A stretch of 64,000 nucleotides of DNA from Selenomonas sp. AB3002 (GCF_000702545.1 NZ_JNIO01000008.1:248001-312000); one strand, 5' to 3'. Positions 15,003 to 22,186 are shown, numbered from the stretch's first letter. The notes: a model not told the origin generated them from the letters alone. Translations and numbers: made by a program.

Positions 15003-15761
15003 ATGGAAGTCAGGTACAACGTCAGCGGCGAGCGCCGCAAGGAAATGGTGCAGGCAGTCAGCGAAGCTCTAGAGGGCTGGAGTATTGAGTATCTGGGGGC
15101 ACCGAGCTTTTCCTACCGGGTGGGGGACTTCGAGATTACAAGGGATGGCACCCTGGTTTTCTCCGACCGCACTGACAGTAAGATGGTGGAGGATGTGCTG
15201 GAAGGGTTGGAGCAGAGGGGCTTTGAATGCGAAACGCATGAGGACTTGCCGGAGGGAGAGGAACAGGCTGAGAAAGAAGGAACCGCCCCCGCAGAGGAGG
15301 CAACCGCCCCCCACGCCGAGGCAGAGCCCGTCAACCTTTCCATCAGCATGCCGAAGGATTCCTTCACGGATGCCGCCTTAGAAAATCTCGACCATCTGCT
15401 GGAAGGCAAGGGCAACCTCATCAGTAAGGCCTTCGGAATCGAAGAAGCCACCTACACCCTTGCCGAAGATAAAGTGACGTTCAACTGGTTAAACGGCGAA
15501 GTCACGCCGGAGAAGGCCAGGGCTGCACAGGACTTCATCGGCAAGCTCTGCGAGATGGCAAGGACGCAGAAAAGGGTCACGACCAAGGCCAAGGCGGTGG
15601 ACAACGAGAAGTACGCCTTCCGCTGTTTCCTCCTGCGCCTTGGGCTGATTGGAGCCGAGTACAAGACCACCCGGAAAATCCTCATGGAGAACCTTTCCGG
15701 CAACGCCAGCTTCAAGTCCGGCCACAAGAAGGAGGCCGAGCATGATGCTACGGAAGCATAA
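15003..15761 (+). CDS. Mobile-element protein sharing a C-terminal tail with the amidoligase
   Basis: This is a 252-residue protein. The N-terminal 80 residues (VSGERRKEMVQAVSEALEG...GAPSFSYRVGDFEITRDGTL) form a compact domain found in proteins of Firmicutes phages and plasmids that are often loosely called virulence-related. An acidic E/A/P-rich linker follows, then a central domain. The last 50 residues (from KYAFRCFLLRLG) align closely with the C-terminus of the amidoligase at 16129. I infer that the shared tail is a docking or targeting module. It is the first gene of a four-gene group with DUF4314, amidoligase and GGCT. Confidence 0.65.
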   Translation: MEVRYNVSGERRKEMVQAVSEALEGWSIEYLGAPSFSYRVGDFEITRDGTLVFSDRTDSKMVEDVLEGLEQRGFECETHEDLPEGEEQAEKEGTAPAEEATAPHAEAEPVNLSISMPKDSFTDAALENLDHLLEGKGNLISKAFGIEEATYTLAEDKVTFNWLNGEVTPEKARAAQDFIGKLCEMARTQKRVTTKAKAVDNEKYAFRCFLLRLGLIGAEYKTTRKILMENLSGNASFKSGHKKEAEHDATEA

Positions 15762-16014
15762 CGAGATGGGCTTTCCAAGCAGGGAGGAGGTACGGCATTT
15801 GCGGTACCTCTACCCGCCGGGCAGGATTGTGATGCTGGCAGAAATGTACGATGAACCGCAGGCTCCCACAAGGGGGACCTGTGGGGAAATCCGGGGCGTG
15901 GATGACGCAGGGAGCATTCTGGTCCGCTGGGACAACGGTTCTACCCTCAGCCTCATCCCCTCTGTGGACAAATTCTACCTGCTCGAGCACCGCCCAGCCG
16001 ACCTTGAAAAATAA
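15742..16014 (+). CDS. DUF4314 family protein
   Basis: This 90-residue protein overlaps the end of the preceding gene by 20 bases. The ATG at 15742 lies 6 bases after AAGGAGG. The body (YPPGRIVMLAEMYDEPQAP, then GEIRGVDDAGSILVRWDNG) matches DUF4314, a small SH3-like barrel fold family found on mobile elements. Its function is unknown. Tight coupling to the upstream gene and position before the amidoligase suggest the products work together. Confidence 0.75.
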   Translation: MMLRKHNEMGFPSREEVRHLRYLYPPGRIVMLAEMYDEPQAPTRGTCGEIRGVDDAGSILVRWDNGSTLSLIPSVDKFYLLEHRPADLEK

Positions 16015-16030
16015 CCCCTTTGTCCGCTGT

Positions 16031-16128
16031 GTATACACAAAGATTTACTTGATAATCACTCTCATTAGAGTGATATATACAGTAAGGAAAAACACAGCAA
16101 GCCGAAAGGCAGAAAGGGGATTTTCAAA
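16031..16128 (+). promoter_or_regulatory. Cassette leader 2, with perfect dyad between -35 and -10
   Basis: TTGATA (16049-16054) and TATATA (16074-16079) are 19 bases apart. The interval contains TCACTCT-CATT-AGAGTGA, a perfect 7-base inverted repeat. Long spacers with a dyad between the two boxes are the hallmark of promoters activated by MerR-type regulators. The leader starts with GTATACACA. Confidence 0.7.
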
Positions 16129-17088
16129 ATGAAGGCAAGCACCGCAAAGCAGATTGAGGCCTTGAAGAAGCAGACCATCGGGGTGGAGGTCGAGATGTAC
16201 GGCATCAGCCGCCAGAAGGCAGCCAAGGTTGCCGCCGACTTCTTCGGCACCGGGCACCACGAGGACACGGCAGACCGCAACGGCTACTACACCTGGAGCG
16301 CATGGGACGAGCAGGGCAGGGAATGGAAATTCCAGCGGGACGTCAGCATCGACGCAGAAACCAGCAACGAGCAGACCGAACTGGTAACCCCCATCCTGAC
16401 CTACGAAGACATCGAAGCCCTGCAGGAGCTTCTTCGCCGCCTCCGCCACGCTGGAGCAAAGAGCAACCCCCACCACATGTGCGGAGTACACATCCACATC
16501 GGCAAGGGCAGCCACACGGCGCAGACCCTGCGGAACCTCGCCAACATCATGGCAAGCCACGAAAGCCTGCTGGTCGCCGCCATGCGGATTGACCAGAGCC
16601 GCCTCGGACGCTACTGCCGGACAGTCAACAGGCGCTTCCTCGACAGGCTGAACAAGAAAAAGCCCCAGACCATGCAGGCCTTGGCAGACATTTGGTACGA
16701 AGGCAACGGAGCCGACCACGGCAGGAACATGCACTACAACGAAAGCCGCTACCATTGCCTCAACCTCCACGCAACCTTCACCAAGGGCACCATCGAGTTC
16801 CGACTTTTCCAGTTTGCCAACCCAACGGCAGACCGCAAGGGCGGGATTCACGCAGGGGAAATCAAGAGCTACATCCAGCTTTGCCTTGCCCTTTCCGAGA
16901 TGGCCAAGGAAGTGAAGACCGCCAGCCCCAAGGAACCACAGAGGGAGAACCCCAAATTCGCAATGAGGACTTGGCTGATGCGCCTCGGATTCATCGGCGA
17001 GGAATTCGCCACCGCGAGGGAAATCCTCACAAGGAACCTTGAAGGCGACGCCGCCTTCCGCTTCGGCAGGAGCACCCCTTCAAACTGA
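16129..17088 (+). CDS. Putative amidoligase (glutamine-synthetase-like fold)
   Basis: This 319-residue protein matches the Amidoligase_2 family: GVEVEMYGISRQKAAKVAADFFG near the N-terminus, CGVHIHIG (near residue 123) and GTIEFRLFQ (near 222) give the metal/ATP-binding acidic and histidine residues of the carboxylate-amine ligase fold. Such enzymes are predicted to form amide bonds on peptides or proteins. In phages and plasmids they occur beside gamma-glutamylcyclotransferase-like proteins, as here. The last 44 residues repeat the tail of the protein at 15003 (about 20 identities in 36). Its substrate is unknown. The start follows AAAGGGG. Confidence 0.8.
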   Translation: MKASTAKQIEALKKQTIGVEVEMYGISRQKAAKVAADFFGTGHHEDTADRNGYYTWSAWDEQGREWKFQRDVSIDAETSNEQTELVTPILTYEDIEALQELLRRLRHAGAKSNPHHMCGVHIHIGKGSHTAQTLRNLANIMASHESLLVAAMRIDQSRLGRYCRTVNRRFLDRLNKKKPQTMQALADIWYEGNGADHGRNMHYNESRYHCLNLHATFTKGTIEFRLFQFANPTADRKGGIHAGEIKSYIQLCLALSEMAKEVKTASPKEPQRENPKFAMRTWLMRLGFIGEEFATAREILTRNLEGDAAFRFGRSTPSN

Positions 17089-17175
17089 GGGCCACCGCCC
17101 CCCAGAACCCGCCGCAAGGCGGGCTTGGGGTGGTAGAAGGGATGTTCCTTCGGAAGCAGAAAGGACGGCAGAAAA
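17089..17175 (+). other. Stable hairpin between amidoligase and GGCT genes
   Basis: CCACC, CCCC and CCCGCC pair with GGCGGG, GGGG and GGTGG around a GCAA loop (about 17092-17134), with a smaller TTCC-TTCG-GGAA hairpin after it. There is no T-tract. It may stabilise the upstream transcript or lower expression of the downstream gene. Confidence 0.6.
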
Positions 17176-17634
17176 ATGAAAACGAAGATTTATATTGCCT
17201 ATGGAAGCAACATGGATTTAGGCCAGATGAAGTTCCGCTGCCCCGAGGCTACGCTGTTGGGGACGGGGCTGCTGGAGAGCTGGAGGCTGATGTTCAAGGG
17301 GAGCAAGACCGGGGCCTACGCCACCATCGAAAAGGAAAAAGGGCAGACGGTGCCGGTGCTCCTGTGGAGGATTACCGAGGAGGACGAGGCCAGCCTCGAC
17401 CACTACGAGGGCTTTCCAACCTTCTACTACAAGCGGGTCATTCAAGCCGTGAAAACGGACGAGCACGGCAACCGCTGTGGGCTGACCCGCGGGATGGCCT
17501 ACATCATGCACGAAGAACGCAAGCTGGGGATTCCCTCCAGCCATTACTTTGAAACGCTGGACAGAGCCTATCTGAAGTTCGGATTTGACGAAGAAATCCT
17601 CGGAGAAGCCTACGAATACAGCTGGCCGGATTGA
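17176..17634 (+). CDS. Gamma-glutamylcyclotransferase-like (AIG2/GGCT) protein
   Basis: This is a 152-residue protein. The N-terminal IAYGSNM (residues 7-13) is the glycine-rich substrate-binding loop of the GGCT fold. LDHYEGF supplies the conserved catalytic Glu (residue 78). GGCT enzymes cleave gamma-glutamyl-amine bonds by cyclisation to 5-oxoproline. Paired with an amidoligase that could build such bonds, it may edit or reverse a gamma-glutamyl modification; this is inference from the pairing. The start lies after AAAGGA. Confidence 0.85.
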   Translation: MKTKIYIAYGSNMDLGQMKFRCPEATLLGTGLLESWRLMFKGSKTGAYATIEKEKGQTVPVLLWRITEEDEASLDHYEGFPTFYYKRVIQAVKTDEHGNRCGLTRGMAYIMHEERKLGIPSSHYFETLDRAYLKFGFDEEILGEAYEYSWPD

Positions 17635-17640
17635 AGAAAA

Positions 17641-17743
17641 GTATACACAAAAATCCTACGAAAATCGCTTGCTATAAATCCCCTTTAGAGCGAATATACA
17701 CATACCGAAAGGGACAACCAGACAAGCGAAGGAGGAAACAAAA
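17641..17743 (+). promoter_or_regulatory. Cassette leader 3
   Basis: The leader has GTATACACA at its start, TTGCTA (17669-17674), a 19-base spacer ending in AGAGCGA, ATATAC (17694-17699), the CATACCGAAAGGGA segment and GAAGGAGGAAA before the ATG. Confidence 0.75.
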
Positions 17744-18007
17744 ATGACATGGAAACAGGTTACCAACATGGAGCACCTTGCAAAGGAAGCCTACGCAGGT
17801 GGAGGAGCAGTGCTAAAGTACAATTATAGGGTCCTGGCGGTCAGATTGGATAGATTCGGTTACCGAGCAGCGATTTACGAATTCGTTGAAACCCCGGAGG
17901 AAACCGGGCTGGCAGAAACTGAATGCAGACTTAACCTCACAGCGGTAGCACCGGAATACTTCGAGGACGGAGGCCATGCGATAGCTTGGTGCATCGAGCA
18001 CCTTTGA
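17744..18007 (+). CDS. Cassette gene, hypothetical 87-residue protein
   Basis: The protein of 87 residues has alternating short strands (VLKYNYRVLAVRLDRFGYRAAIYEFVE) suggesting a small beta-rich fold, ending in AIAWCIEHL. No family is recognised. It has its own leader and a hairpin terminator 17 bases after the stop, so it should be expressed as an independent unit. Confidence 0.65.
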   Translation: MTWKQVTNMEHLAKEAYAGGGAVLKYNYRVLAVRLDRFGYRAAIYEFVETPEETGLAETECRLNLTAVAPEYFEDGGHAIAWCIEHL

Positions 18008-18023
18008 GTAACAACCCAGCGAG

Positions 18024-18047
18024 AACAGCCCTTCGGGGCTGTTTTTT
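18024..18047 (+). terminator. Cassette terminator (AACAGCCC-TTCG-GGGCTGTT, T-tract)
   Basis: An 8-bp GC-rich stem with a stable TTCG loop is followed by TTTTTT, 11 bases before the next GTATACACA box. Similar CAGCCC-TTCG-GGGCTG hairpins end two other cassettes (18993 and 19352). Confidence 0.85.
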
Positions 18048-18057
18048 CCTAGCAAAT

Positions 18058-18162
18058 GTATACACAGATAAATGAGATAAATGACTTGCTATTCCTCCCA
18101 TTAAGAGCGAATATACACATACCAAAAGGGAACAACCTGAACAAGCAAAGGAGGAAAACAAG
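18058..18162 (+). promoter_or_regulatory. Cassette leader 4
   Basis: The leader starts with GTATACACA, followed by TTGCTA, a 19-base spacer ending in AGAGCGA, then ATATAC and AAAGGAGGAAAACAAG before the ATG. Its first 60 bases are nearly identical to those of the leader at 21732 (GATAAATGACTTGCTAT...), so those two share a closer origin. Confidence 0.75.
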
Positions 18163-18600
18163 ATGACAAAAGCATTTGCAGAGGACTTCAAAAAGGCACG
18201 GGAACTGCGTAAGGCCATCGATGCGGCTGAAACCCCGGAAGAGGAGCAGGCGGCAAGGGAAGCCTACAGGGAATTCAGAGTAGAGCTTGAAGACAAGGGA
18301 ATAGCATACAACAGATTCTACAGAGCCTACGCCGAAGCACAGAACCGGAGCAACGCCTGCATCGACTTCAGCGAGTGTATTTGGGAAAAGGAAATCCCCC
18401 AGCTGGTGACAGACCTCAAAGCCTACGGGATTGAAGAATTCACCCTTTCCTCAACTTGGAGCGGCTCGGTTAAGGTTGCCTGGGGCTTCCAGCAGAACGG
18501 CTGCATCCTCGAAGGGATGGAGGAGATCAGCGGAACTAGCCGGGACTTCAAAACTGGGGATTACGAAAAGGTTCCGGCTTTCAAATTCAAGGTGAGCTGA
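18163..18600 (+). CDS. Cassette gene, DUF7698-like protein
   Basis: This is a 145-residue protein. The N-terminal third is a charged helix (EDFKKARELRKAIDAAETPEEEQAAREAY). The C-terminal half, with IPQLVTDLKAYGIEEFTLSSTWSGSVKVAWGFQ and a closing KVPAFKFKV, resembles small proteins of unknown function on Clostridia/Negativicutes plasmids and phages (I associate it with DUF7698). No catalytic residues are evident. It carries its own leader and terminator. Confidence 0.6.
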   Translation: MTKAFAEDFKKARELRKAIDAAETPEEEQAAREAYREFRVELEDKGIAYNRFYRAYAEAQNRSNACIDFSECIWEKEIPQLVTDLKAYGIEEFTLSSTWSGSVKVAWGFQQNGCILEGMEEISGTSRDFKTGDYEKVPAFKFKVS

Positions 18601-18621
18601 AGCCAAGGGGAAACGCCAAGG

Positions 18622-18641
18622 GGAGCCGCAAGGCTCCTTTT
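18622..18641 (+). terminator. Cassette terminator (GGAGCC-GCAA-GGCTCC)
   Basis: A 6-bp stem with a GCAA tetraloop is followed by TTTT. The GTATACACA of the next leader starts 4 bases later. The same stem-loop ends the cassette at 19674. Confidence 0.8.
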
Positions 18642-18644
18642 GAA

Positions 18645-18749
18645 GTATACACAGAATTCCTCAGAAAACCGCTTGCTATAATTTGCTTTTAGAGCGAACA
18701 TACACATACCGAAAGGGAATCACTTAGACAAGCGAAGGAGGATGCAAGC
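18645..18749 (+). promoter_or_regulatory. Cassette leader 5
   Basis: The leader has the same plan: GTATACACAGAATT, CGCTTGCTA, a 19-base spacer ending in AGAGCGA, ACATAC, CATACCGAAAGGGA, ACAAGCGAAGGAGG. The -10 is a base weaker (ACATAC) than in the others. Confidence 0.75.
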
Positions 18750-18974
18750 ATGTGGAGCAAAGGCAAAATCGAGATTGAAGGCACCGAGGTTCAGTATTGG
18801 GTAAAGCACTACGAGGAAGGTTCGGAATTCGGAATTGAAGGCGGAAGGATTTCCAAGCTGGAATGCCGGGCAAACGGAAAGACAATTCTTCATTACGAGA
18901 GGGGCTGGGACATGGAACCGGAAACGGAAATTGGCTACCAAGCCTATGCAATCCTCACTGAAAAATTCAACTGA
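18750..18974 (+). CDS. Cassette gene, DUF7678-like protein
   Basis: This 74-residue protein has the sequence core VQYWVKHYEEGSEFGIEGG, then RISKLECRANGKTILHYERGWD and a final YAILTEKFN. The pattern fits DUF7678-type small proteins found on conjugative elements and phages of related bacteria. It is probably a small beta-sheet protein. Function is unknown. It has its own leader and terminator. Confidence 0.65.
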   Translation: MWSKGKIEIEGTEVQYWVKHYEEGSEFGIEGGRISKLECRANGKTILHYERGWDMEPETEIGYQAYAILTEKFN

Positions 18975-18992
18975 AAACGGCATCAAAGTCAG

Positions 18993-19013
18993 CAGCCCTT
19001 CGGGGCTGTTTCT
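18993..19013 (+). terminator. Cassette terminator (CAGCCC-TTCG-GGGCTG)
   Basis: The stem-loop is the same as at 18024, followed by TTTCTTG. The next leader begins at 19021. Confidence 0.8.
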
Positions 19014-19020
19014 TGTCAAA

Positions 19021-19126
19021 GTATACACAGAAATTCTCCGTAATTCGCTTGATATAATTCGTGTTTAGAGCGAATATACACATACCGAAAGGGAACCACC
19101 TAGACAAGCGAAGGAGGAAAAACAAG
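19021..19126 (+). promoter_or_regulatory. Cassette leader 6
   Basis: GTATACACAGAAATTC, TTGATA, a 19-base spacer ending in AGAGCGA, ATATAC, CATACCGAAAGGGA and AAGCGAAGGAGG appear in the usual order. ATTCG/CGAAT gives a partial dyad across the spacer. Confidence 0.75.
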
Positions 19127-19333
19127 ATGAAAAAGCAAGAAGAATTGACCCGCAAGGAACTGAACGCCCTTTGGAAGATTGCCCAGAAAACAATCTACGG
19201 ATTCGAAGGAAGAAAGCCCTTCGAACGGCGGTGGAACGATGAAGAGGATTTCCCCGACATCGCGATTTGGAGCCTTGAGGCAGCCATGACCGAGGCCTAC
19301 CGCCTGGGCCAGAAGAATGCCACAAAGGCATGA
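19127..19333 (+). CDS. Cassette gene, DUF6900-like protein
   Basis: This 68-residue protein starts at ATG 19127, 8 bases after GGAGG. The sequence LTRKELNALWKIAQKTIYGFE, then FPDIAIWSLEAAMTEAYRLGQ, matches the DUF6900 pattern of small mobile-element proteins. It is helical and of unknown function. It has its own leader and terminator. Confidence 0.65.
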   Translation: MKKQEELTRKELNALWKIAQKTIYGFEGRKPFERRWNDEEDFPDIAIWSLEAAMTEAYRLGQKNATKA

Positions 19334-19351
19334 AAGAAGCCAACAATCGGG

Positions 19352-19375
19352 ACAGCCCTTCGGGGCTGTTTCTCG
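19352..19375 (+). terminator. Cassette terminator (ACAGCCC-TTCG-GGGCTGT)
   Basis: A 7-bp stem with TTCG loop is followed by TTTCTCG, 12 bases before the next leader. Confidence 0.8.
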
Positions 19376-19380
19376 TTGAA

Positions 19381-19483
19381 GTATACACAGAAATTCTCCG
19401 AAAATCGCTTGCTATAAATCGCGTTTAGAGCGAATATACACATACCGAAAGAGAACACCGAACAAGCGAAGGAGGAAGACAAA
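19381..19483 (+). promoter_or_regulatory. Cassette leader 7
   Basis: GTATACACAGAAATTC, CGCTTGCTA, a 19-base spacer (with TCGC/GCGA dyad) ending in AGAGCGA, ATATAC, CATACCGAAAG and AAGCGAAGGAGG occur in order before the ATG. Confidence 0.75.
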
Positions 19484-19666
19484 ATGAAGACGATTTACAA
19501 ACTCGATGGAAAGAAAATCAGCAAGAAGGCCCTGCTCGAGAAAATGGGAGCCGAACGGGTCAAGAAGATGACCGAAGAGGCTTGGGAAACCACCATGGAA
19601 GACCCCTGGATTAGCAATGACTTCTGGATTGGGTCTGGGATGCTGAACATTTCCTTCGAGGGATAA
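19484..19666 (+). CDS. Cassette gene, 60-residue protein
   Basis: This small protein begins MKTIYKLDGKKISKKALLEKMG, with a short strand and helix, then a W-rich end (DPWISNDFWIGSGMLNISFEG). Similar miniproteins occur on mobile elements of related bacteria, but no function is known. It has a complete leader and a terminator directly after the gene. Confidence 0.6.
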   Translation: MKTIYKLDGKKISKKALLEKMGAERVKKMTEEAWETTMEDPWISNDFWIGSGMLNISFEG

Positions 19667-19673
19667 GGAGAGG

Positions 19674-19695
19674 GGAGCCGCAAGGCTCCTTTTTT
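19674..19695 (+). terminator. Cassette terminator (GGAGCC-GCAA-GGCTCC, T6)
   Basis: A 6-bp stem with GCAA loop and a strong T-tract. The duplicate of the terL start follows 9 bases later instead of a GTATACACA box. Confidence 0.85.
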
Positions 19696-19703
19696 CGTGG
19701 GGG

Positions 19704-19734
19704 ATTGATTGCGAAAACTTACCGGCTACAAGCC
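19704..19734 (+). repeat. 31-base duplicate of the terL start (copy 1)
   Basis: Positions 19704-19734 are identical to 20125-20155, which hold the TTG start and first codons of terL. In this copy the frame ends 6 bases later where a GTATACACA leader begins (19739). It is a truncated relic left by insertion or duplication of the cassette between the two copies. Confidence 0.9.
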
Positions 19735-19738
19735 TAAT

Positions 19739-19840
19739 GTATACACAGAAATTTTCCGAAAATCGCTTGATATTATTCGTGTTTAGAGCGAATATACACA
19801 TACCGAAAGGAAAACTGGACAAGCGAAGGAGGAAAAACAA
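19739..19840 (+). promoter_or_regulatory. Cassette leader 8
   Basis: GTATACACAGAAATTT, CGCTTGATA, a 19-base spacer ending in AGAGCGA, ATATAC, CATACCGAAAGGAAA and AAGCGAAGGAGG precede the ATG. The leader starts directly after the truncated terL copy. Confidence 0.75.
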
Positions 19841-20050
19841 ATGAGAACTCAGGAAGAAATTAAAAGAATGACTTACAAAGAATTGGAAAATGCAGTGATA
19901 AAGGCCGATTGCTATATCCGGACAATGAATGACAGAGGAAAGAAACAGCAGCTGATTAATGAAGCACACGATATGAGAATGGAAATGGACAGGCGCTGGG
20001 GAAAATGGGAGAAACGGTGCTTGGAAGAATTAGGCCAAAAGAAGCATTAA
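19841..20050 (+). CDS. Cassette gene, 69-residue helical protein
   Basis: The protein is highly charged and predicted entirely helical or coiled (EEIKRMTYKELENAVIKADCYI..., EMDRRWGKWEKRCLEELGQ). No family is recognised. It is flanked by the two copies of the terL start. Confidence 0.6.
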   Translation: MRTQEEIKRMTYKELENAVIKADCYIRTMNDRGKKQQLINEAHDMRMEMDRRWGKWEKRCLEELGQKKH

Positions 20051-20060
20051 GAGAATAGGG

Positions 20061-20085
20061 CGGGCGGTTACGACCGCCTGCTTTT
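20061..20085 (+). terminator. Cassette terminator (GGCGGT-TACG-ACCGCC)
   Basis: A 6-8-bp stem with a TACG loop is followed by CTTTT. It lies between the last cassette and terL. Confidence 0.75.
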
Positions 20086-20086
20086 G

Positions 20087-20129
20087 AATATACAACAACA
20101 TTTCCTCGATTTCCTATGGGGGTGATTGA
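20087..20129 (+). promoter_or_regulatory. Degenerate leader upstream of terL
   Basis: AATATACAACAACATTTCCTCGATTTCCTATGGGGG resembles the start of leader 1 (TATACAACA..., TATTTCCTA) but lacks the AGAGYGA box and a -10. It ends in the GGGGGTGA ribosome site of terL. I read it as an eroded copy of the same element. Confidence 0.4.
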
Positions 20130-21731
20130 TTGCGAAAACTTACCGGCTACAAGCCGACTGAATTCATGGACAAGGATTCCCACTACGACAAGGGGGCGGC
20201 AGATTTTGCTGTGGCCTTCATCGAGAGCCTGTGTCACACCAAAGGCACCTGGGCGGGCAAGCCCTTCGAGCTCATTGACTGGCAGGAACGAATCATCCGT
20301 GACCTGTTCGGCATCCTAAAGAAAAACGGCTATAGGCAGTTCAACACCGCCTACGTGGAGATTCCGAAGAAACAAGGCAAGAGCGAACTGGCGGCGGCTG
20401 TGGCGCTCCTGCTTTGCTGTGGCGATGGGGAGGAGAGGGCGGAGGTTTACGGCTGTGCCGCCGACCGCCAGCAGGCCTCCATTGTTTTCGAGGTGGCTGC
20501 AGACATGGTGCGGATGTGCCCGGCCCTCAACAAGCGGGTGAAAATTCTCGCCTCCCAGAAACGGATGGTTTTCCAGCCAACCAACAGCTTCTACCAGGTG
20601 CTCTCTGCCGAGGCTTACTCGAAGCACGGCTTCAACATACACGGCGTGGTTTTTGACGAACTGCACACCCAGCCCAATCGGAAACTTTTCGATGTCATGA
20701 CCAAAGGCTCCGGCGATGCCCGCATGCAGCCGCTGTATTTCCTCATCACCACGGCAGGGACGGATACCCAGTCCATATGCTACGAGACGCACCAGAAGGC
20801 CTTGGACATCCTGGAGGGCAGGAAAATCGACCACACTTTCTACCCAGTGATTTACGGAGCCAAAGAAGACGAAGATTGGACCAGCCCGGAGGTTTGGAAG
20901 AAAGCCAATCCCTCCTTGGGCATCACCGTGGGGCTGGACAAGGTGCAGGCTGCTTGTGACTCTGCCAAGCAGAATCCGGGGGAGGAGAACTCCTTCCGAC
21001 AGCTCCGCCTCAACCAATGGGTGAAGCAGTCCATCCGCTGGATGCCGATGCACAAATGGGATGCCTGCGCCTTTCCTGTTGACGAGGATGAACTGGAAGG
21101 GCGCATCTGCTACGGCGGGCTTGACCTTTCCAGCACCACGGACATCACGGCCTTTGTTCTGGTTTTCCCGCCGGTCGATGAAGCCGATAAATACATGGTG
21201 CTTCCTTACTTCTGGATTCCAGAGGACAATGTAGACCTTCGAGTGCGTCGCGATCATGTGCCCTACGATGTTTGGCAGCGGCAAGGTAAGCTGGAAACCA
21301 CGGAAGGCAATGTGGTGCATTATGGCTTCATCGAGAAATTCATCGAGCGGTTGGGGGAGAGGTTCAATATCCGTGAGATTGCTTTTGACCGCTGGGGGGC
21401 GGTGCAGATGGTGCAGAACCTTGAGGGCATGGGCTTCACTGTGGTGCCCTTTGGGCAGGGCTTTGCCAGTATGAGCCCACCCACCAAAGAACTGATGAAG
21501 TTGGTGCTGGAGGAGCGGATTGCCCACGGCGGCCATCCAGTGCTGCGGTGGAACATGGATAACATCTTCATTCGCACCGACCCAGCAGGGAACATCAAGG
21601 CAGACAAGGCAAAAAGCACGGAGAAGATTGATGGGGCGATTGCCCTCATCATGGCCCTTGACAGGGCAGTGCGTTGTGGCAATGTTTCCACCGAAAGCGT
21701 CTACGACAGTCGAGGGATTTTCTGGCTTTAA
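20130..21731 (+). CDS. terL: Terminase large subunit
   Basis: This 533-residue protein has the HK97/P27-partner TerL layout. The ATPase domain has an adapted Walker A (VEIPKKQGKSELAAAVALLL, near residues 71-90) and Walker B (VVFDELH, near 173-179). The C-terminal RNase H-like nuclease has YGGLDLSSTTDITAF (near 328) and EIAFDRWGA (near 415), supplying metal-binding Asp residues. It packages DNA into proheads. The start is TTG 20130 after GGGGGTGA. Its first 26 bases and some upstream bases are duplicated at 19704. Confidence 0.92.
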   Translation: MRKLTGYKPTEFMDKDSHYDKGAADFAVAFIESLCHTKGTWAGKPFELIDWQERIIRDLFGILKKNGYRQFNTAYVEIPKKQGKSELAAAVALLLCCGDGEERAEVYGCAADRQQASIVFEVAADMVRMCPALNKRVKILASQKRMVFQPTNSFYQVLSAEAYSKHGFNIHGVVFDELHTQPNRKLFDVMTKGSGDARMQPLYFLITTAGTDTQSICYETHQKALDILEGRKIDHTFYPVIYGAKEDEDWTSPEVWKKANPSLGITVGLDKVQAACDSAKQNPGEENSFRQLRLNQWVKQSIRWMPMHKWDACAFPVDEDELEGRICYGGLDLSSTTDITAFVLVFPPVDEADKYMVLPYFWIPEDNVDLRVRRDHVPYDVWQRQGKLETTEGNVVHYGFIEKFIERLGERFNIREIAFDRWGAVQMVQNLEGMGFTVVPFGQGFASMSPPTKELMKLVLEERIAHGGHPVLRWNMDNIFIRTDPAGNIKADKAKSTEKIDGAIALIMALDRAVRCGNVSTESVYDSRGIFWL

Positions 21732-21839
21732 GTATACACAGATAATTGAGATAAATGACTTGCTATACCTCCCATAAAGAGCGAATATACACATACCGAA
21801 AGGGAAAACACCTGGACAACCGAAAGGGAGGCAAACAAA
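21732..21839 (+). promoter_or_regulatory. Cassette leader 9, immediately after the terL stop codon
   Basis: GTATACACA starts at the base after the TAA of terL. TTGCTA, a 19-base spacer ending in AGAGCGA, ATATAC, CATACCGAAAGGGA and a GGGAGG ribosome site follow. Its first part matches leader 4 closely. Confidence 0.75.
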
Positions 21840-22166
21840 ATGACCAAGCAGGAAATCGCCGAGATTATCGAGAGCAAGGGCAACGAGTACGGATTCAAGA
21901 TGCGGGACATGGGAGTGGCTTGGACGAGCGAACAGACCAGCGAAAGCTACATCCGCATCGAGCTTTTCAAGGAAACCGACTACGACAAAAGCAATTGGGA
22001 AGACCGCAGGGTAGCGATAAACCTCAAGGTCACCGGATGCATTTGCCGGATGGGCGACCGCAGGGGGGCGGAGGAACTTCAGAAAATCGCTGAGGAGATT
22101 GCAAGGGGCACCAAGCTGGTAGCCGAACTTGAAAATATGAACCTTTCCTACATCGAAATCTACTGA
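21840..22166 (+). CDS. Cassette gene between terL and portal
   Basis: This is a 108-residue protein. It has a helix (EIAEIIESKGNEYGF), then strands with ESYIRIELFKETDYD and RVAINLKVTGCICRMG, and a C-terminal helix. No family is recognised. Its location between terL and portal, normally adjacent genes, and its private leader and terminator mark it as an inserted unit. Confidence 0.65.
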   Translation: MTKQEIAEIIESKGNEYGFKMRDMGVAWTSEQTSESYIRIELFKETDYDKSNWEDRRVAINLKVTGCICRMGDRRGAEELQKIAEEIARGTKLVAELENMNLSYIEIY

Positions 22167-22186
22167 AGGAAAACTAAACAAGCAGG

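Noticed and set aside
14913-21839. Cassette leaders as CRISPR repeats or integron attC sites
   Set aside because: The repeated units lie upstream of the genes and contain promoter boxes and ribosome sites; no attC-type fold or integron integrase is present.
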